Shown in pieces: positions 15,867-22,977 of a stretch of 22,977 nt of DNA. The DNA comes from a bacterium (lineage in GTDB: Bacteria; Bacillota_A; Clostridia; Lachnospirales; Lachnospiraceae): NCBI GenBank assembly GCA_004562915.1, contig SFQZ01000065.1, forward strand, positions 1 to 22,977. The letters run 5' to 3'. The translations under genes were made by a program, and so were the position numbers. Each line of letters begins with the position of its first letter. The first letter of the stretch is position 1. The notes under the pieces were generated by a model. The model ran no database searches and was not told the DNA's origin. It saw only the letters and a list, made by a program, of their open reading frames with translations.

Positions 15867-17777
15867 TTATCTTTTCTTCTTATGAACGTTGCGAATCGTC
15901 CGTTTCTTATGCTGGTTTCTCTCCTGCTGTGTCTTTCCCTGCTGACTTTTTTGTGCCTGATTTTTCCCCGTAACTTCTTTCTTCCATGGTCGAATAAGAC
16001 ATTTCGGTCCAAAGCCGATCAGATCTTCTCTCCCTGCTTTTTTCAGTGCTTCCTCCACCAGTTCTCTGTTATCCGGATTCCGATACTGTATCAAAGCCCT
16101 CTGCATAGCCTTTTCATGTGGATTTTTCGGCACATAGACCGGCTCCATTGTCAGCGGATTCACTCCGGTATAATACATACAGGTAGAAATCGTAGACGGT
16201 GTCGGATAAAAATCCTGTACCTGTTCCGGCATAAATCCCAGATCCCGGATATACTCTGCCAGCTCAACAGCCTCCTTCAGTCCGCATCCCGGATGCGATG
16301 ACATAAAATAAGGGACCGCATATTGTTCTTTGCCACTTTTCTTGCAACAATTCTTATATTTTCTTAAAAACTCTTCATAAACATCATGAGAAGGTTTTCC
16401 CATCATTTTCAATACACGGTTTGACACATGTTCCGGTGCCACCCGAAGCTGACCACTCACATGATACTCTGTAAGTTCCTGTAAAAACGGAGTGTTTTTA
16501 TCTGCAAGCACATAATCAAAACGAATTCCTGATCGAATAAATACTTTTTTCACTTTTGGAAGCCTGCGAAGCTTCCGCAGCAGTTCCAGATAATCAGTGT
16601 GATCCGCTGCAAGATTAGCACACGGTTTGGGGAACAGGCACTGTCGATTGGAACATACTCCTTTGCTCATCTGCTTCTTACATGCCGGCTGACGAAAATC
16701 AGCCGTCGGTCCCCCCACATCATGAATATACCCTTTAAACTGCGGATCTTCTGTCATCCTCTTTGCCTCATGAATCAGAGATTCATGACTTCTGGTCTGC
16801 ACAATTCTTCCCTGATGAAATGTGAGCGCACAAAAATTACACCCGCCAAAACAGCCTCTGTTACTTGTCAGGCTGAATCGAATTTCCTCAATTGCAGGAA
16901 TTCCCCCGTTCTTTTCGTACATTGGATGATACGTATTCTGATAAGGCAGATCATAGATATCATCCATCTCCTGTTGTGTCAGCGGCAGGGCAGGTGGATT
17001 TTGTACCACAAATCCCTGATTACCGTAATCTTCTACCATTGTTCCTGCCTGAAATGGATCCGTATTTTTATACTGTACTGCAAAACTCCTTGCATAATCC
17101 ATTTTGCTTTCCCTGATCTGATCATAAGACGGAAGCATGACAGGATCTTGTATATGCTCTGTACTTTTACATCGATAAACCGTTCCCCGGATAAAGGTAA
17201 TATCTTTCACATCCAGACCGGAAGACAGCGCATCCGCAATTTCAACGATAGAACGCTCGCCCATTCCGTAGGATATAAGATCCGCACCGGAATCCAGAAG
17301 AACACTTCTCTTTATCTGGTCAGACCAATAGTCGTAATGTGCCAGTCTGCGAAGGCTTGCCTCGATCCCGCCCAGAATGATCGGTGCTTTTTTATAGCTT
17401 TTCCGGATCAGATTGCCATAAACGATGACTGCCCGATCCGGTCTGAGTCCCATCTGTCCTCCGGGAGAATAAGAATCTTTCTGTCTATGCTTTTTTGACA
17501 CGGTGTAATGATTGACCATAGAATCCATGTTTCCGGAAGAAACCAGAAATCCCAGCTTAGGTTCTCCGAACTCCTGAATACTCTTCTCATCTTTCCAATT
17601 CGGCTGAGCAATGATCCCCACCGTATATCCGCGGCTTTCCAAGACTCTGCTGATAATGGCCGGTCCGAAAGAAGAGTGATCCACGTATGCATCACCGATC
17701 ACATACACAAAATCCACCTGATGGATTCCTCTCTCTTCACATTCTTTTCTGCTGACAGGTAAAAACGATCCATTCAT
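15867..17777 (-). CDS. YgiQ-family (UPF0313) radical SAM protein
   Basis: Large radical SAM enzyme of unknown substrate, conserved in many bacteria. The 636-residue protein has a cobalamin-binding-like N-terminal part (VDFVYVIGDAYVDHSSFG..., IILGGIEASLRRLAHYDYW) and a radical SAM core with Cys309, Cys313 and Cys316 in NRGCFGGCNFCALTFHQGR, which holds the iron-sulphur cluster. A second Cys-rich loop (CKKQMSKGVCSNRQC...) is also typical. The last 40 residues are Lys/Gln/Arg-rich and look disordered. The ATG at 17777 overlaps the stop of the HAD gene (TGATG), indicating coupling; a GTG one codon earlier (17780) is an alternative start. Confidence 0.93.
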   Translation of the reverse strand: MNGSFLPVSRKECEERGIHQVDFVYVIGDAYVDHSSFGPAIISRVLESRGYTVGIIAQPNWKDEKSIQEFGEPKLGFLVSSGNMDSMVNHYTVSKKHRQKDSYSPGGQMGLRPDRAVIVYGNLIRKSYKKAPIILGGIEASLRRLAHYDYWSDQIKRSVLLDSGADLISYGMGERSIVEIADALSSGLDVKDITFIRGTVYRCKSTEHIQDPVMLPSYDQIRESKMDYARSFAVQYKNTDPFQAGTMVEDYGNQGFVVQNPPALPLTQQEMDDIYDLPYQNTYHPMYEKNGGIPAIEEIRFSLTSNRGCFGGCNFCALTFHQGRIVQTRSHESLIHEAKRMTEDPQFKGYIHDVGGPTADFRQPACKKQMSKGVCSNRQCLFPKPCANLAADHTDYLELLRKLRRLPKVKKVFIRSGIRFDYVLADKNTPFLQELTEYHVSGQLRVAPEHVSNRVLKMMGKPSHDVYEEFLRKYKNCCKKSGKEQYAVPYFMSSHPGCGLKEAVELAEYIRDLGFMPEQVQDFYPTPSTISTCMYYTGVNPLTMEPVYVPKNPHEKAMQRALIQYRNPDNRELVEEALKKAGREDLIGFGPKCLIRPWKKEVTGKNQAQKSQQGKTQQERNQHKKRTIRNVHKKKR

Positions 17778-18445
17778 CACTCCAGCACCTCATATCTTTC
17801 CTGTAACACGTCATAATAATCCTGTATATAATAATCGGCCAGCTGCCGCTTTTCATTCATCTGATCACGGCTGAAAACATCTTCCACTGCACAAGTTCTC
17901 ATTCCCGCCCTTTTTCCGGCAAGAATTCCCATGGGAATATCTTCAAATACCAGACACTCCTCCGGCTTCACATCTAATTCTTCTGCTACCAGAAGATAAA
18001 TATCCGGATTTGGCTTTCCGCGCTTTACATCACAACAGGTATGTACGGAATCCAGATACTGATCTACTCCCTGCGCCTGAAGCACAGCATGTACCAGTTC
18101 GATTCCATTGGAACTTGCAATTCCTGTCCGGATCTGATGTTCTTTCAGATAAAGCAGGAACTCTTTTGCTCCGGGTTTCAACGGAACCTGATGACAATAT
18201 TTATCCCGCGCCATGTCCATCCATTCTTTCTTTATCTCTTCGAGGCTTTCCGGCAATTCAAATCTATTTTTAAAATAAGTCGCTGTCTCCGTCAGACTCA
18301 TCCCTTCAATGTCTTTTTGAAGTTCACCGGGAAGATCAAATCCCCGTTTTCCCAGATATTCAATATCAATATCTTTCCACATCCACATGGAATCCACCAG
18401 TGTACCGTCAAGATCAAACAGTACTGCCTTAATATTCTCCAGCAT
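17777..18445 (-). CDS. HAD-superfamily phosphatase, beta-phosphoglucomutase-like
   Basis: Hydrolase or mutase acting on a small phosphorylated metabolite. The 222-residue protein has the nucleophile motif FDLDGTLVDS with Asp11 and Asp13, a helical cap, ASSNG (motif II), Lys in KRGKPNPDIY (motif III) and FEDIPMG (motif IV). Substrate cannot be read from the sequence. AAAGGA lies upstream of the ATG at 18445, 35 bases after the RsuA-type gene, and its stop overlaps the YgiQ start. Confidence 0.92.
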   Translation of the reverse strand: MLENIKAVLFDLDGTLVDSMWMWKDIDIEYLGKRGFDLPGELQKDIEGMSLTETATYFKNRFELPESLEEIKKEWMDMARDKYCHQVPLKPGAKEFLLYLKEHQIRTGIASSNGIELVHAVLQAQGVDQYLDSVHTCCDVKRGKPNPDIYLLVAEELDVKPEECLVFEDIPMGILAGKRAGMRTCAVEDVFSRDQMNEKRQLADYYIQDYYDVLQERYEVLE

Positions 18446-18480
18446 ATCACTCTTATCCTTTCTCTCTACAGCGCTGCTTC

Positions 18481-19206
18481 TTATTTCTCTTTCAATCCCA
18501 ATGCTTCCTGTTCCTCTTCGGTCAATTCCCTGTAATTTCCCGGTTTTAACCCTTCCTCCAGAGCCAGAGGTCCCATGGAAATTCTTTTCAAATACACCAC
18601 TTTCTTTCCTCTTGCCTCAAACATCCTCTTTACCTGATGAAATCTTCCCTCCTGTATAGTAAGAAGAATTCGGGATTCTTCCGCAGCTTCCAGAATTTCA
18701 AGCTGGGCAGGCATAGTATCTTTCTCATCCCCGATGTCCACACCCTGTAAAAATGCCGCCTGATCTTCATCCGTCACCCTTCCCTGTACACGAGCGTAAT
18801 ACGTCTTATCCACATGTTTTTTCGGTGAAAGGAGCCTGTGAGCAAGTGCTCCGTCATTCGTTAAAAGCAGCAGCCCCTCCGTATCCTTATCCAATCTGCC
18901 CACCGGGAACAAATCTTTCCTCAGCTCCTCAGGCAGCAGGGAAAGAACTGTCTGTTCCTTTTTATCCTCTGTTGCTGAAACATAGCCTGACGGTTTATGC
19001 AATAAAAGATACCGGTACTTTTGATACCGGATCTCTTTTCCCATTACTTCAATTTTGTCTTTTTCTCCATCCACTTTCTGATCCGGCTTTTTCACCGTTT
19101 CTCCGTTTATTGCGATCTGCCCTTTTCGTATCATTTGTTTTACCTGGGAACGGGTTCCGACTCCTGCGTCCGCCAGATACTTATCCAACCGAAGTAATTC
19201 TCCCAT
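18481..19206 (-). CDS. RsuA/RluB/RluE-family pseudouridine synthase
   Basis: Modifies uridine in ribosomal RNA; 241 residues. It has an N-terminal S4 domain (LRLDKYLADAGVGTRSQVKQMI), the catalytic Asp106 in GRLDKDTEGLLLLTNDG, and EGRFHQVKRMFEARGKKVVYLKR, typical of the RsuA branch. RsuA versus RluB-like target is not decidable here. ATG at 19206 has GAGGAG five bases upstream. Confidence 0.92.
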   Translation of the reverse strand: MGELLRLDKYLADAGVGTRSQVKQMIRKGQIAINGETVKKPDQKVDGEKDKIEVMGKEIRYQKYRYLLLHKPSGYVSATEDKKEQTVLSLLPEELRKDLFPVGRLDKDTEGLLLLTNDGALAHRLLSPKKHVDKTYYARVQGRVTDEDQAAFLQGVDIGDEKDTMPAQLEILEAAEESRILLTIQEGRFHQVKRMFEARGKKVVYLKRISMGPLALEEGLKPGNYRELTEEEQEALGLKEK

Positions 19207-19227
19207 ATATTCTCCTCATTGTTTCCA

Positions 19228-20580
19228 TTACTGCCATCTCCAACCTGCATAGTACTTGTTTTTCAGTGTGCTCCCGGTAAGTTTGGCCCATCCCAGCGGA
19301 TAGTCATCTACACACACAAGCTGCCATCCCGCTTTCTTTTGTATCTTCGAAAGCAGATCTGATACCTCCAGTGTTTCTCCTTTCAGGTAACGGATCACTC
19401 TTTCATCCTCCCTTTCAAAAGAAATCGTTGAAATATATCCCTCTTTATCCAGAGCCATCGCAAAAGCCTGAGACGGCTCAAATCTCTTCTTTTTACAGGT
19501 TCCCACAAAAAGACCTGTCCTTAGATAGCGAAGATCCGATGGCATAGAATCCAACGCTCCGAAAGCATATAGCCTGTCATCTTTCATATAAAATACTGTA
19601 CTCTCGTTAAAAATCCCTGTACAGTCTTTTAAAAATTCCTCTGCTTCATCGGGAAGCTTTCTTCCTTTTTGACTGATTCTCTTCGGTTTTTCACCGGTAT
19701 CTTCTTTTTCAAGTAGTGCCAGAAAATGTCCTTCTCCTTCCATACGCTGAGGGAAAATACGAACACATTCCGTAAGCCCCTGTCTTCCCTGTTCAAATCC
19801 ATGATAAGGCTTACATGGAATCAAATGCATCTGTGGTCTATTCTCAAGAAGCCAACGTATCGTTCCCTCGTTTTCCAGTTCACTGAACGTACAGGTAGAA
19901 TACAGTAGCTTTCCTCCCGGTCGGAGCATATCCGCTGCCTGCAAAATCAGTTCTTTCTGTATGTTACTATAGTATTCCGGTCCCTGCTCTTTCCAGTAAG
20001 AAATCATTTTAGGGTCTTTTCGAAACATTCCTTCACCGGAACAGGGAGCATCCACCAGAACCTTATCAAAAAATCCGGCAAACTTTTCCTTTAAACGTGC
20101 CGGATCTTCACTGGTCACATAGATATTGGGAATCCCCATCAATTCCAGGTTTTTAAGCAGCGCTTTCGCTCTGCTGTTACTCAGATCGTTTGCCAGAAGA
20201 AGCCCCTTCCCTTTCAGACAGCTCCCAAGTTCCGTAGCTTTGCCGCCCGGAGCCGCACAAAGATCCAGAACATAATCTCCCGGCTGCACATCCAGCCGGT
20301 TTGCAGGAGTCATGGCACTGGGCTCCTGCAGATAATACAGACCGGCATAATAATAGGGATCCTTCGAAATGTTTTCTCCCTGATACGTAAAACCATTTTC
20401 AATCCATTCTACCGGACATAAAGTAAAAGGCACCTTTTCCCTGAAATCCTCCGGTGATATCTTTCCTGTATTGACACGCAACCCACTGTGGGGAGTATGA
20501 TCATAACTTTTCATAAACGCTTCAAACTCATCCCCCAGAAGCGATTTCATCTCATTTTCAAACAAACTTGGTAAATTCAT
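19228..20580 (-). CDS. NOL1/NOP2/Sun-family RNA 5-methylcytosine methyltransferase (RsmF/YebU-like)
   Basis: SAM-dependent methyltransferase that makes m5C in rRNA. The 450-residue protein has the SAM-binding motif DLCAAPGGKATEL (106-118), the two catalytic cysteines Cys180 in DAPCSGEGMFRK and Cys230 in STCTF, and a C-terminal domain ending GWAKLTGSTLKNKYYAGWRW. The length and GEGMFRK fit the RsmF-like subgroup better than RsmB, and the NusB-like domain of RsmB is missing. AAAGGA lies upstream of the ATG at 20580; 26-base gap from the alarmone synthetase. Confidence 0.92.
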   Translation of the reverse strand: MNLPSLFENEMKSLLGDEFEAFMKSYDHTPHSGLRVNTGKISPEDFREKVPFTLCPVEWIENGFTYQGENISKDPYYYAGLYYLQEPSAMTPANRLDVQPGDYVLDLCAAPGGKATELGSCLKGKGLLLANDLSNSRAKALLKNLELMGIPNIYVTSEDPARLKEKFAGFFDKVLVDAPCSGEGMFRKDPKMISYWKEQGPEYYSNIQKELILQAADMLRPGGKLLYSTCTFSELENEGTIRWLLENRPQMHLIPCKPYHGFEQGRQGLTECVRIFPQRMEGEGHFLALLEKEDTGEKPKRISQKGRKLPDEAEEFLKDCTGIFNESTVFYMKDDRLYAFGALDSMPSDLRYLRTGLFVGTCKKKRFEPSQAFAMALDKEGYISTISFEREDERVIRYLKGETLEVSDLLSKIQKKAGWQLVCVDDYPLGWAKLTGSTLKNKYYAGWRWQ

Positions 20581-20606
20581 GTACTGTTTCCTTTGTATGT
20601 TAATTT

Positions 20607-21425
20607 CTACAGGCTGAAATCATTGGTAATGGCCTGTGCTCTGTAACCTTCCGCAATAATATCCAGCTGCTGATGAAACCTCTTCAGCTGCTGCAGATCA
20701 TTAGACTCATAAATCCGATAAAATTCATTCTGTATCTTTTCCACTTCTCTTTTATTTGATTTCAAATACAGATTCTCAATATTTGTCAGAATATCCATCA
20801 CGAGTGTCCTCTGGATCAAGGAAGAATTCTGCGCATTCATGATCTCATTTCTCACAGAAGACATTTCATTATCCAGAGCTATGATAGCATCTGCCGCCTT
20901 GGACAGCCTTTCCTTCACGTGTGGCGGAATATTCGTCTTATATTTATACTGAAGTGAATGTTCAATCGTAGCCCAAAAATTCATCGCCATAGTACGGATC
21001 TGTATCTCTGCCTGAAGTTTTTTCGGACCGTTCAGTGTCTCTACCTGATAATAAATCACCAGATGATAGCTTCGATAACCGCTCTCTTTCATATGTGTAA
21101 TATAATCTTTTTCGCATTTGATCTCCATATCACTTCTGTGTGCGATCAAATCTGCTACTCTTTCAATATCTTCTACAAACTGGCAGATGATACGGATACC
21201 CGCTATGTCCTCTACCTGTTCCTCAATTTCTTCATAAGAGATACCTTTTTTTTTCATCTTTTCCAGAATACTGGTGACACTTTTTACACGTCCGGTCACC
21301 TGTTCAATAGGAGAATAAAGCCCTCGATCTTTATGCTCCTTCATCAGATGGTTAAATTTTTCCACCAGTTCATTTACCGCCAATTCATATGGACTTAAAA
21401 TTTCACGCCATAATTGTATTTCCAT
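20607..21425 (-). CDS. Small alarmone synthetase (RelP/RelQ-like GTP pyrophosphokinase)
   Basis: Transfers pyrophosphate from ATP to GDP or GTP to make (p)ppGpp. The 272-residue protein is a single RelA/SpoT synthetase domain without the HD hydrolase or TGS/ACT domains of long RelA. Motifs are EDIAGIRIIC (71-80), ESGYRSYHLVIYY and EIQIRTMAMNFWATIEHSLQYKYK, with the catalytic Glu in EIQIRT. The C-terminal 70 residues are helical, as in tetrameric RelP/RelQ. AAGGAGAGG precedes the ATG at 21425. First gene of a run with RNA-modifying enzymes. Confidence 0.92.
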   Translation of the reverse strand: MEIQLWREILSPYELAVNELVEKFNHLMKEHKDRGLYSPIEQVTGRVKSVTSILEKMKKKGISYEEIEEQVEDIAGIRIICQFVEDIERVADLIAHRSDMEIKCEKDYITHMKESGYRSYHLVIYYQVETLNGPKKLQAEIQIRTMAMNFWATIEHSLQYKYKTNIPPHVKERLSKAADAIIALDNEMSSVRNEIMNAQNSSLIQRTLVMDILTNIENLYLKSNKREVEKIQNEFYRIYESNDLQQLKRFHQQLDIIAEGYRAQAITNDFSL

Positions 21426-21496
21426 GCTTACCTCTCCTTATTCAGTCATCAAAATCTAGTCTCATTTGTATATAAACTTATTATATGAAGTTGAGT

Positions 21497-21510
21497 TCAA
21501 AAGCTTTTGA
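21497..21510. repeat. 14-bp perfect palindrome upstream of the alarmone synthetase
   Basis: TCAAAAGCTTTTGA is its own reverse complement. It lies 72-85 bases before the synthetase start and just upstream of a TATAAT (21480-21485, minus strand), that is, where a -35 region would be. It might be an operator, or chance in AT-rich DNA. Confidence 0.5.
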
Positions 21511-21563
21511 CCCCATGATGCTACGGATTTCTTTGCGTTTCACGCTCTCAAATTCCTAACATC

Positions 21564-21572
21564 ATTATATCA
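21564..21572 (-). promoter_or_regulatory. Possible extended -10 promoter for the alarmone synthetase run
   Basis: TGATATAAT on the minus strand is a perfect extended -10, lying just after the M23 peptidase stop (21581). No good -35 box is seen at the right distance. A second TATAAT at 21480-21485 is an alternative, also without a clear -35. Confidence 0.4.
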
Positions 21573-21580
21573 TATTTTAT

Positions 21581-22489
21581 TCAATAGTGGTACTCTTGTA
21601 TCTTCTTCTTTAGCATCAGCAGGACAGGGTATGGATTAATGCTCATTTCTTTCTGATGACTGGTATTGATATAGATACCAAAATGCAGATGTACCGGGAA
21701 TTTTCCCTTCGTCCCTTCCGGGCCATAACCGGTATTTCCCATAAATCCCAGGAGTTCTCCTGCCTTTACCTGATCTCCCTCCTGAAATTCTTTACAGTAT
21801 CCGGACAGATGCGCATAATAGAAATATCCGCCGTGTGGACTTCGTATTCCAATCCGATAACCGCCCAACGTCAGCCACCCGATCTTCTCTACGACACCAT
21901 CCGTCACACTTACAATCGGATAATATCCTTCCAGATTTTCCGTTCCGAAAATGTCGATACCTTCATGGCTTCTTTTTCCTCCATAATCCCTGGCTTCGCC
22001 ATAATCATTTTCAAAAGAGCTCTGCTCTTTCTTCCCCTGATTACAGTTTTTCGGAACCGGATAATACTCAAGGTCAGAAAAAATAATTTCATAGGCAGAA
22101 GCCAGTCTTTCAAAAGAATCTGCTTTCTTATCCAGCAAAAGATTTCTCACACGAATGATCTGTTTTCCGTCAAGAATGTCTGCTTCCGAAAAATCAAACC
22201 GCTTCATCACCATTACTGCTGCAAGACATTCATGAAAGGGAATCGATATTTCATCCGCACACTCAAGTACTCCTTTCAGATTTTCCTGTGAAATCTTCAT
22301 ATCCCGAAACTCATCCGACTCCTCACTGTACTCAGAAAGCCCTGCGACCTCAGAATAAGTAATAAGAGCAGAACAAATCCTTGTCACAAAAAAGGCAGCA
22401 AAGAAAAGCAGAAGCAGATAAAGCGAGCACCAATATATCCGTCGTTTCCTTGTCATCTGTCTGAAATGATACACAGCATCATCCCCCAT
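21581..22489 (-). CDS. Membrane-anchored M23 (LytM-type) metallopeptidase
   Basis: Probable peptidoglycan endopeptidase outside the membrane. The protein of up to 302 residues has a basic N-terminus, one membrane helix (about 20-43), a middle region of about 110 residues of unknown fold and a C-terminal M23 domain. Zinc ligands His175 and Asp179 lie in SHEGIDIF, and His269 in VHLHFG with catalytic His267; His227 in YYAHLSG completes the site. All catalytic residues are present, so it is likely active. The start is uncertain: the ATG at 22489 lacks a well-spaced ribosome binding site, while GGGGG precedes a GTG at codon 6. Similar proteins are involved in sporulation or cell division; nothing here decides which. 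Confidence 0.9.
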   Translation of the reverse strand: MGDDAVYHFRQMTRKRRIYWCSLYLLLLFFAAFFVTRICSALITYSEVAGLSEYSEESDEFRDMKISQENLKGVLECADEISIPFHECLAAVMVMKRFDFSEADILDGKQIIRVRNLLLDKKADSFERLASAYEIIFSDLEYYPVPKNCNQGKKEQSSFENDYGEARDYGGKRSHEGIDIFGTENLEGYYPIVSVTDGVVEKIGWLTLGGYRIGIRSPHGGYFYYAHLSGYCKEFQEGDQVKAGELLGFMGNTGYGPEGTKGKFPVHLHFGIYINTSHQKEMSINPYPVLLMLKKKIQEYHY

Positions 22490-22598
22490 CCTATAAAATG
22501 TATGAGGGAAAACACATAACTATACCTACTTTTTGATTCGTGGGAGACATGCAGAAAATCGAGTATTCCGTTTTCGAAGCAAGTATATGAATGACACA

Positions 22599-22640
22599 AG
22601 AAATCGGGCATTTCATCTGATTCAGATTTGCCCGATTTCT
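22599..22640 (-). terminator. Hairpin terminator after the dipeptidase gene
   Basis: A 12-bp perfect stem (AGAAATCGGGCA at 22599-22610 with TGCCCGATTTCT at 22629-22640) contains an inner 5-bp stem (ATCTG/CAGAT). On the minus strand it ends in GATTTCTTG, so the T-rich part is within the stem end. It lies 26 bases after the dipeptidase stop and separates that gene from the M23 peptidase. The stem is symmetric enough to work in both directions. Confidence 0.75.
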
Positions 22641-22665
22641 CTCATTATGCATAATATGCGATTTC

Positions 22666-22977
22666 TCAGTGTATGTTTTCCAATACTTTCACAAGATAAT
22701 CCCACATTCTTGCTGTGGAAGATATGGAAAGTTTTTCTTCGGTGGTATGAATATCTTTCATAGTTGGACCATAAGATACGCAGTCAAGCCCCGGTATCTT
22801 ATCATAGAACAGACCACATTCAAGACCGGCATGAATGGCTTTCACGCATGGTTCTTCTCCAAAAAGTTCTTTGTAACTGTCTACCATGATTTCTCTCAGT
22901 TTAGAATCTTTCTTATATTCCCATGCCGGATAATCACCTTCTACCGTATATTCTCCGCCCAGAAATTCTGTAAGATA
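22666..22977 (-). CDS. pepD: C-terminal part of a PepD-type (M20C) Xaa-His dipeptidase, truncated by window edge
   Basis: Cytoplasmic zinc aminopeptidase that cleaves dipeptides. Only the last 103 residues are in the window, and the frame stays open to the right edge. TVEGDYPAWEYKKDSKLRE, AIHAGLECGLF and VSYGPTMKDIHTTEEKL are typical of the PepD C-terminus; the His in DIHTTEE is probably the family's last zinc ligand. An internal ATG at 22887 is not the start. Confidence 0.9.
   Translation of the reverse strand, partial: YLTEFLGGEYTVEGDYPAWEYKKDSKLREIMVDSYKELFGEEPCVKAIHAGLECGLFYDKIPGLDCVSYGPTMKDIHTTEEKLSISSTARMWDYLVKVLENIH

Noticed and set aside
16599..17498. Plus-strand open frame of 299 codons opposite the YgiQ gene
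   Set aside because: Shadow of a well-supported radical SAM gene; no initiation signals and no recognisable motif.
1..22977. Mobile elements, CRISPR arrays, tRNA or rRNA genes, defence system
   Set aside because: Both strands were read for transposase or integrase motifs, spaced direct repeats and RNA gene features; none was found.

Overview
The window reads as chromosome of a Lachnospiraceae-type member of Clostridia. Supporting signs are a moderately low GC content, strong AGGAGG-type ribosome binding sites, the short HisG that needs HisZ, RecU as Holliday junction resolvase, a RelP/RelQ-type small alarmone synthetase, and an LPETG-anchored surface protein. Every gene I can support lies on the minus strand, so the transcription order runs from high to low coordinates. 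No rRNA, tRNA, CRISPR array, insertion sequence or phage gene was seen.

Right to left: the 3' end of a PepD-type dipeptidase (22666-22977) ends at a strong hairpin terminator. A membrane-anchored M23 peptidase follows (21581-22489). Next is a housekeeping run: RelP/RelQ-like alarmone synthetase, NOL1/NOP2/Sun-type rRNA m5C methyltransferase, RsuA-type pseudouridine synthase, HAD phosphatase and YgiQ radical SAM protein (15867-21425), with short gaps and one stop/start overlap. A second run with its own promoter holds an unrecognised two-helix membrane protein, an RluA/RluC-type pseudouridine synthase, signal peptidase I and RecU (12963-15762). A fully consensus promoter, whose -35 box contains the recU stop codon, then starts the histidine cluster hisZ-hisG-hisD-hisB-hisIE (7740-12869). 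The HisIE protein carries an N-terminal HisF-like barrel that has lost both catalytic aspartates. hisC, hisH, hisA and an active hisF are absent from the window.

Downstream of its own promoter is a potassium/alanine transport unit, trkA-trkH-AGCS symporter (3407-7638). trkH is intact. trkA is broken by two separate out-of-frame deletions, and the symporter has a third out-of-frame deletion that replaces its C-terminus. Three lesions in about 4.2 kb of an otherwise well-kept region is the most striking anomaly here: it is either recent decay of one transport operon or a local assembly problem.

The left end holds a 573-base stretch without a full gene (2884-3456). It contains a perfect 15-bp hairpin and a near-consensus promoter with a strong ribosome binding site leading into only a 13-codon frame. 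Beyond it is a large sortase-anchored surface adhesin with a thioester (TQXA) domain and four SpaA/Cna-B-like repeats (85-2823). A plus-strand terminator at the extreme left suggests a convergent transcript entering from outside the window.

I did not find a clearly new multi-gene system. The best leads are the decaying trkA/symporter unit, the pseudoenzyme domain fused to HisIE, and the promoter plus 13-codon frame upstream of the adhesin.
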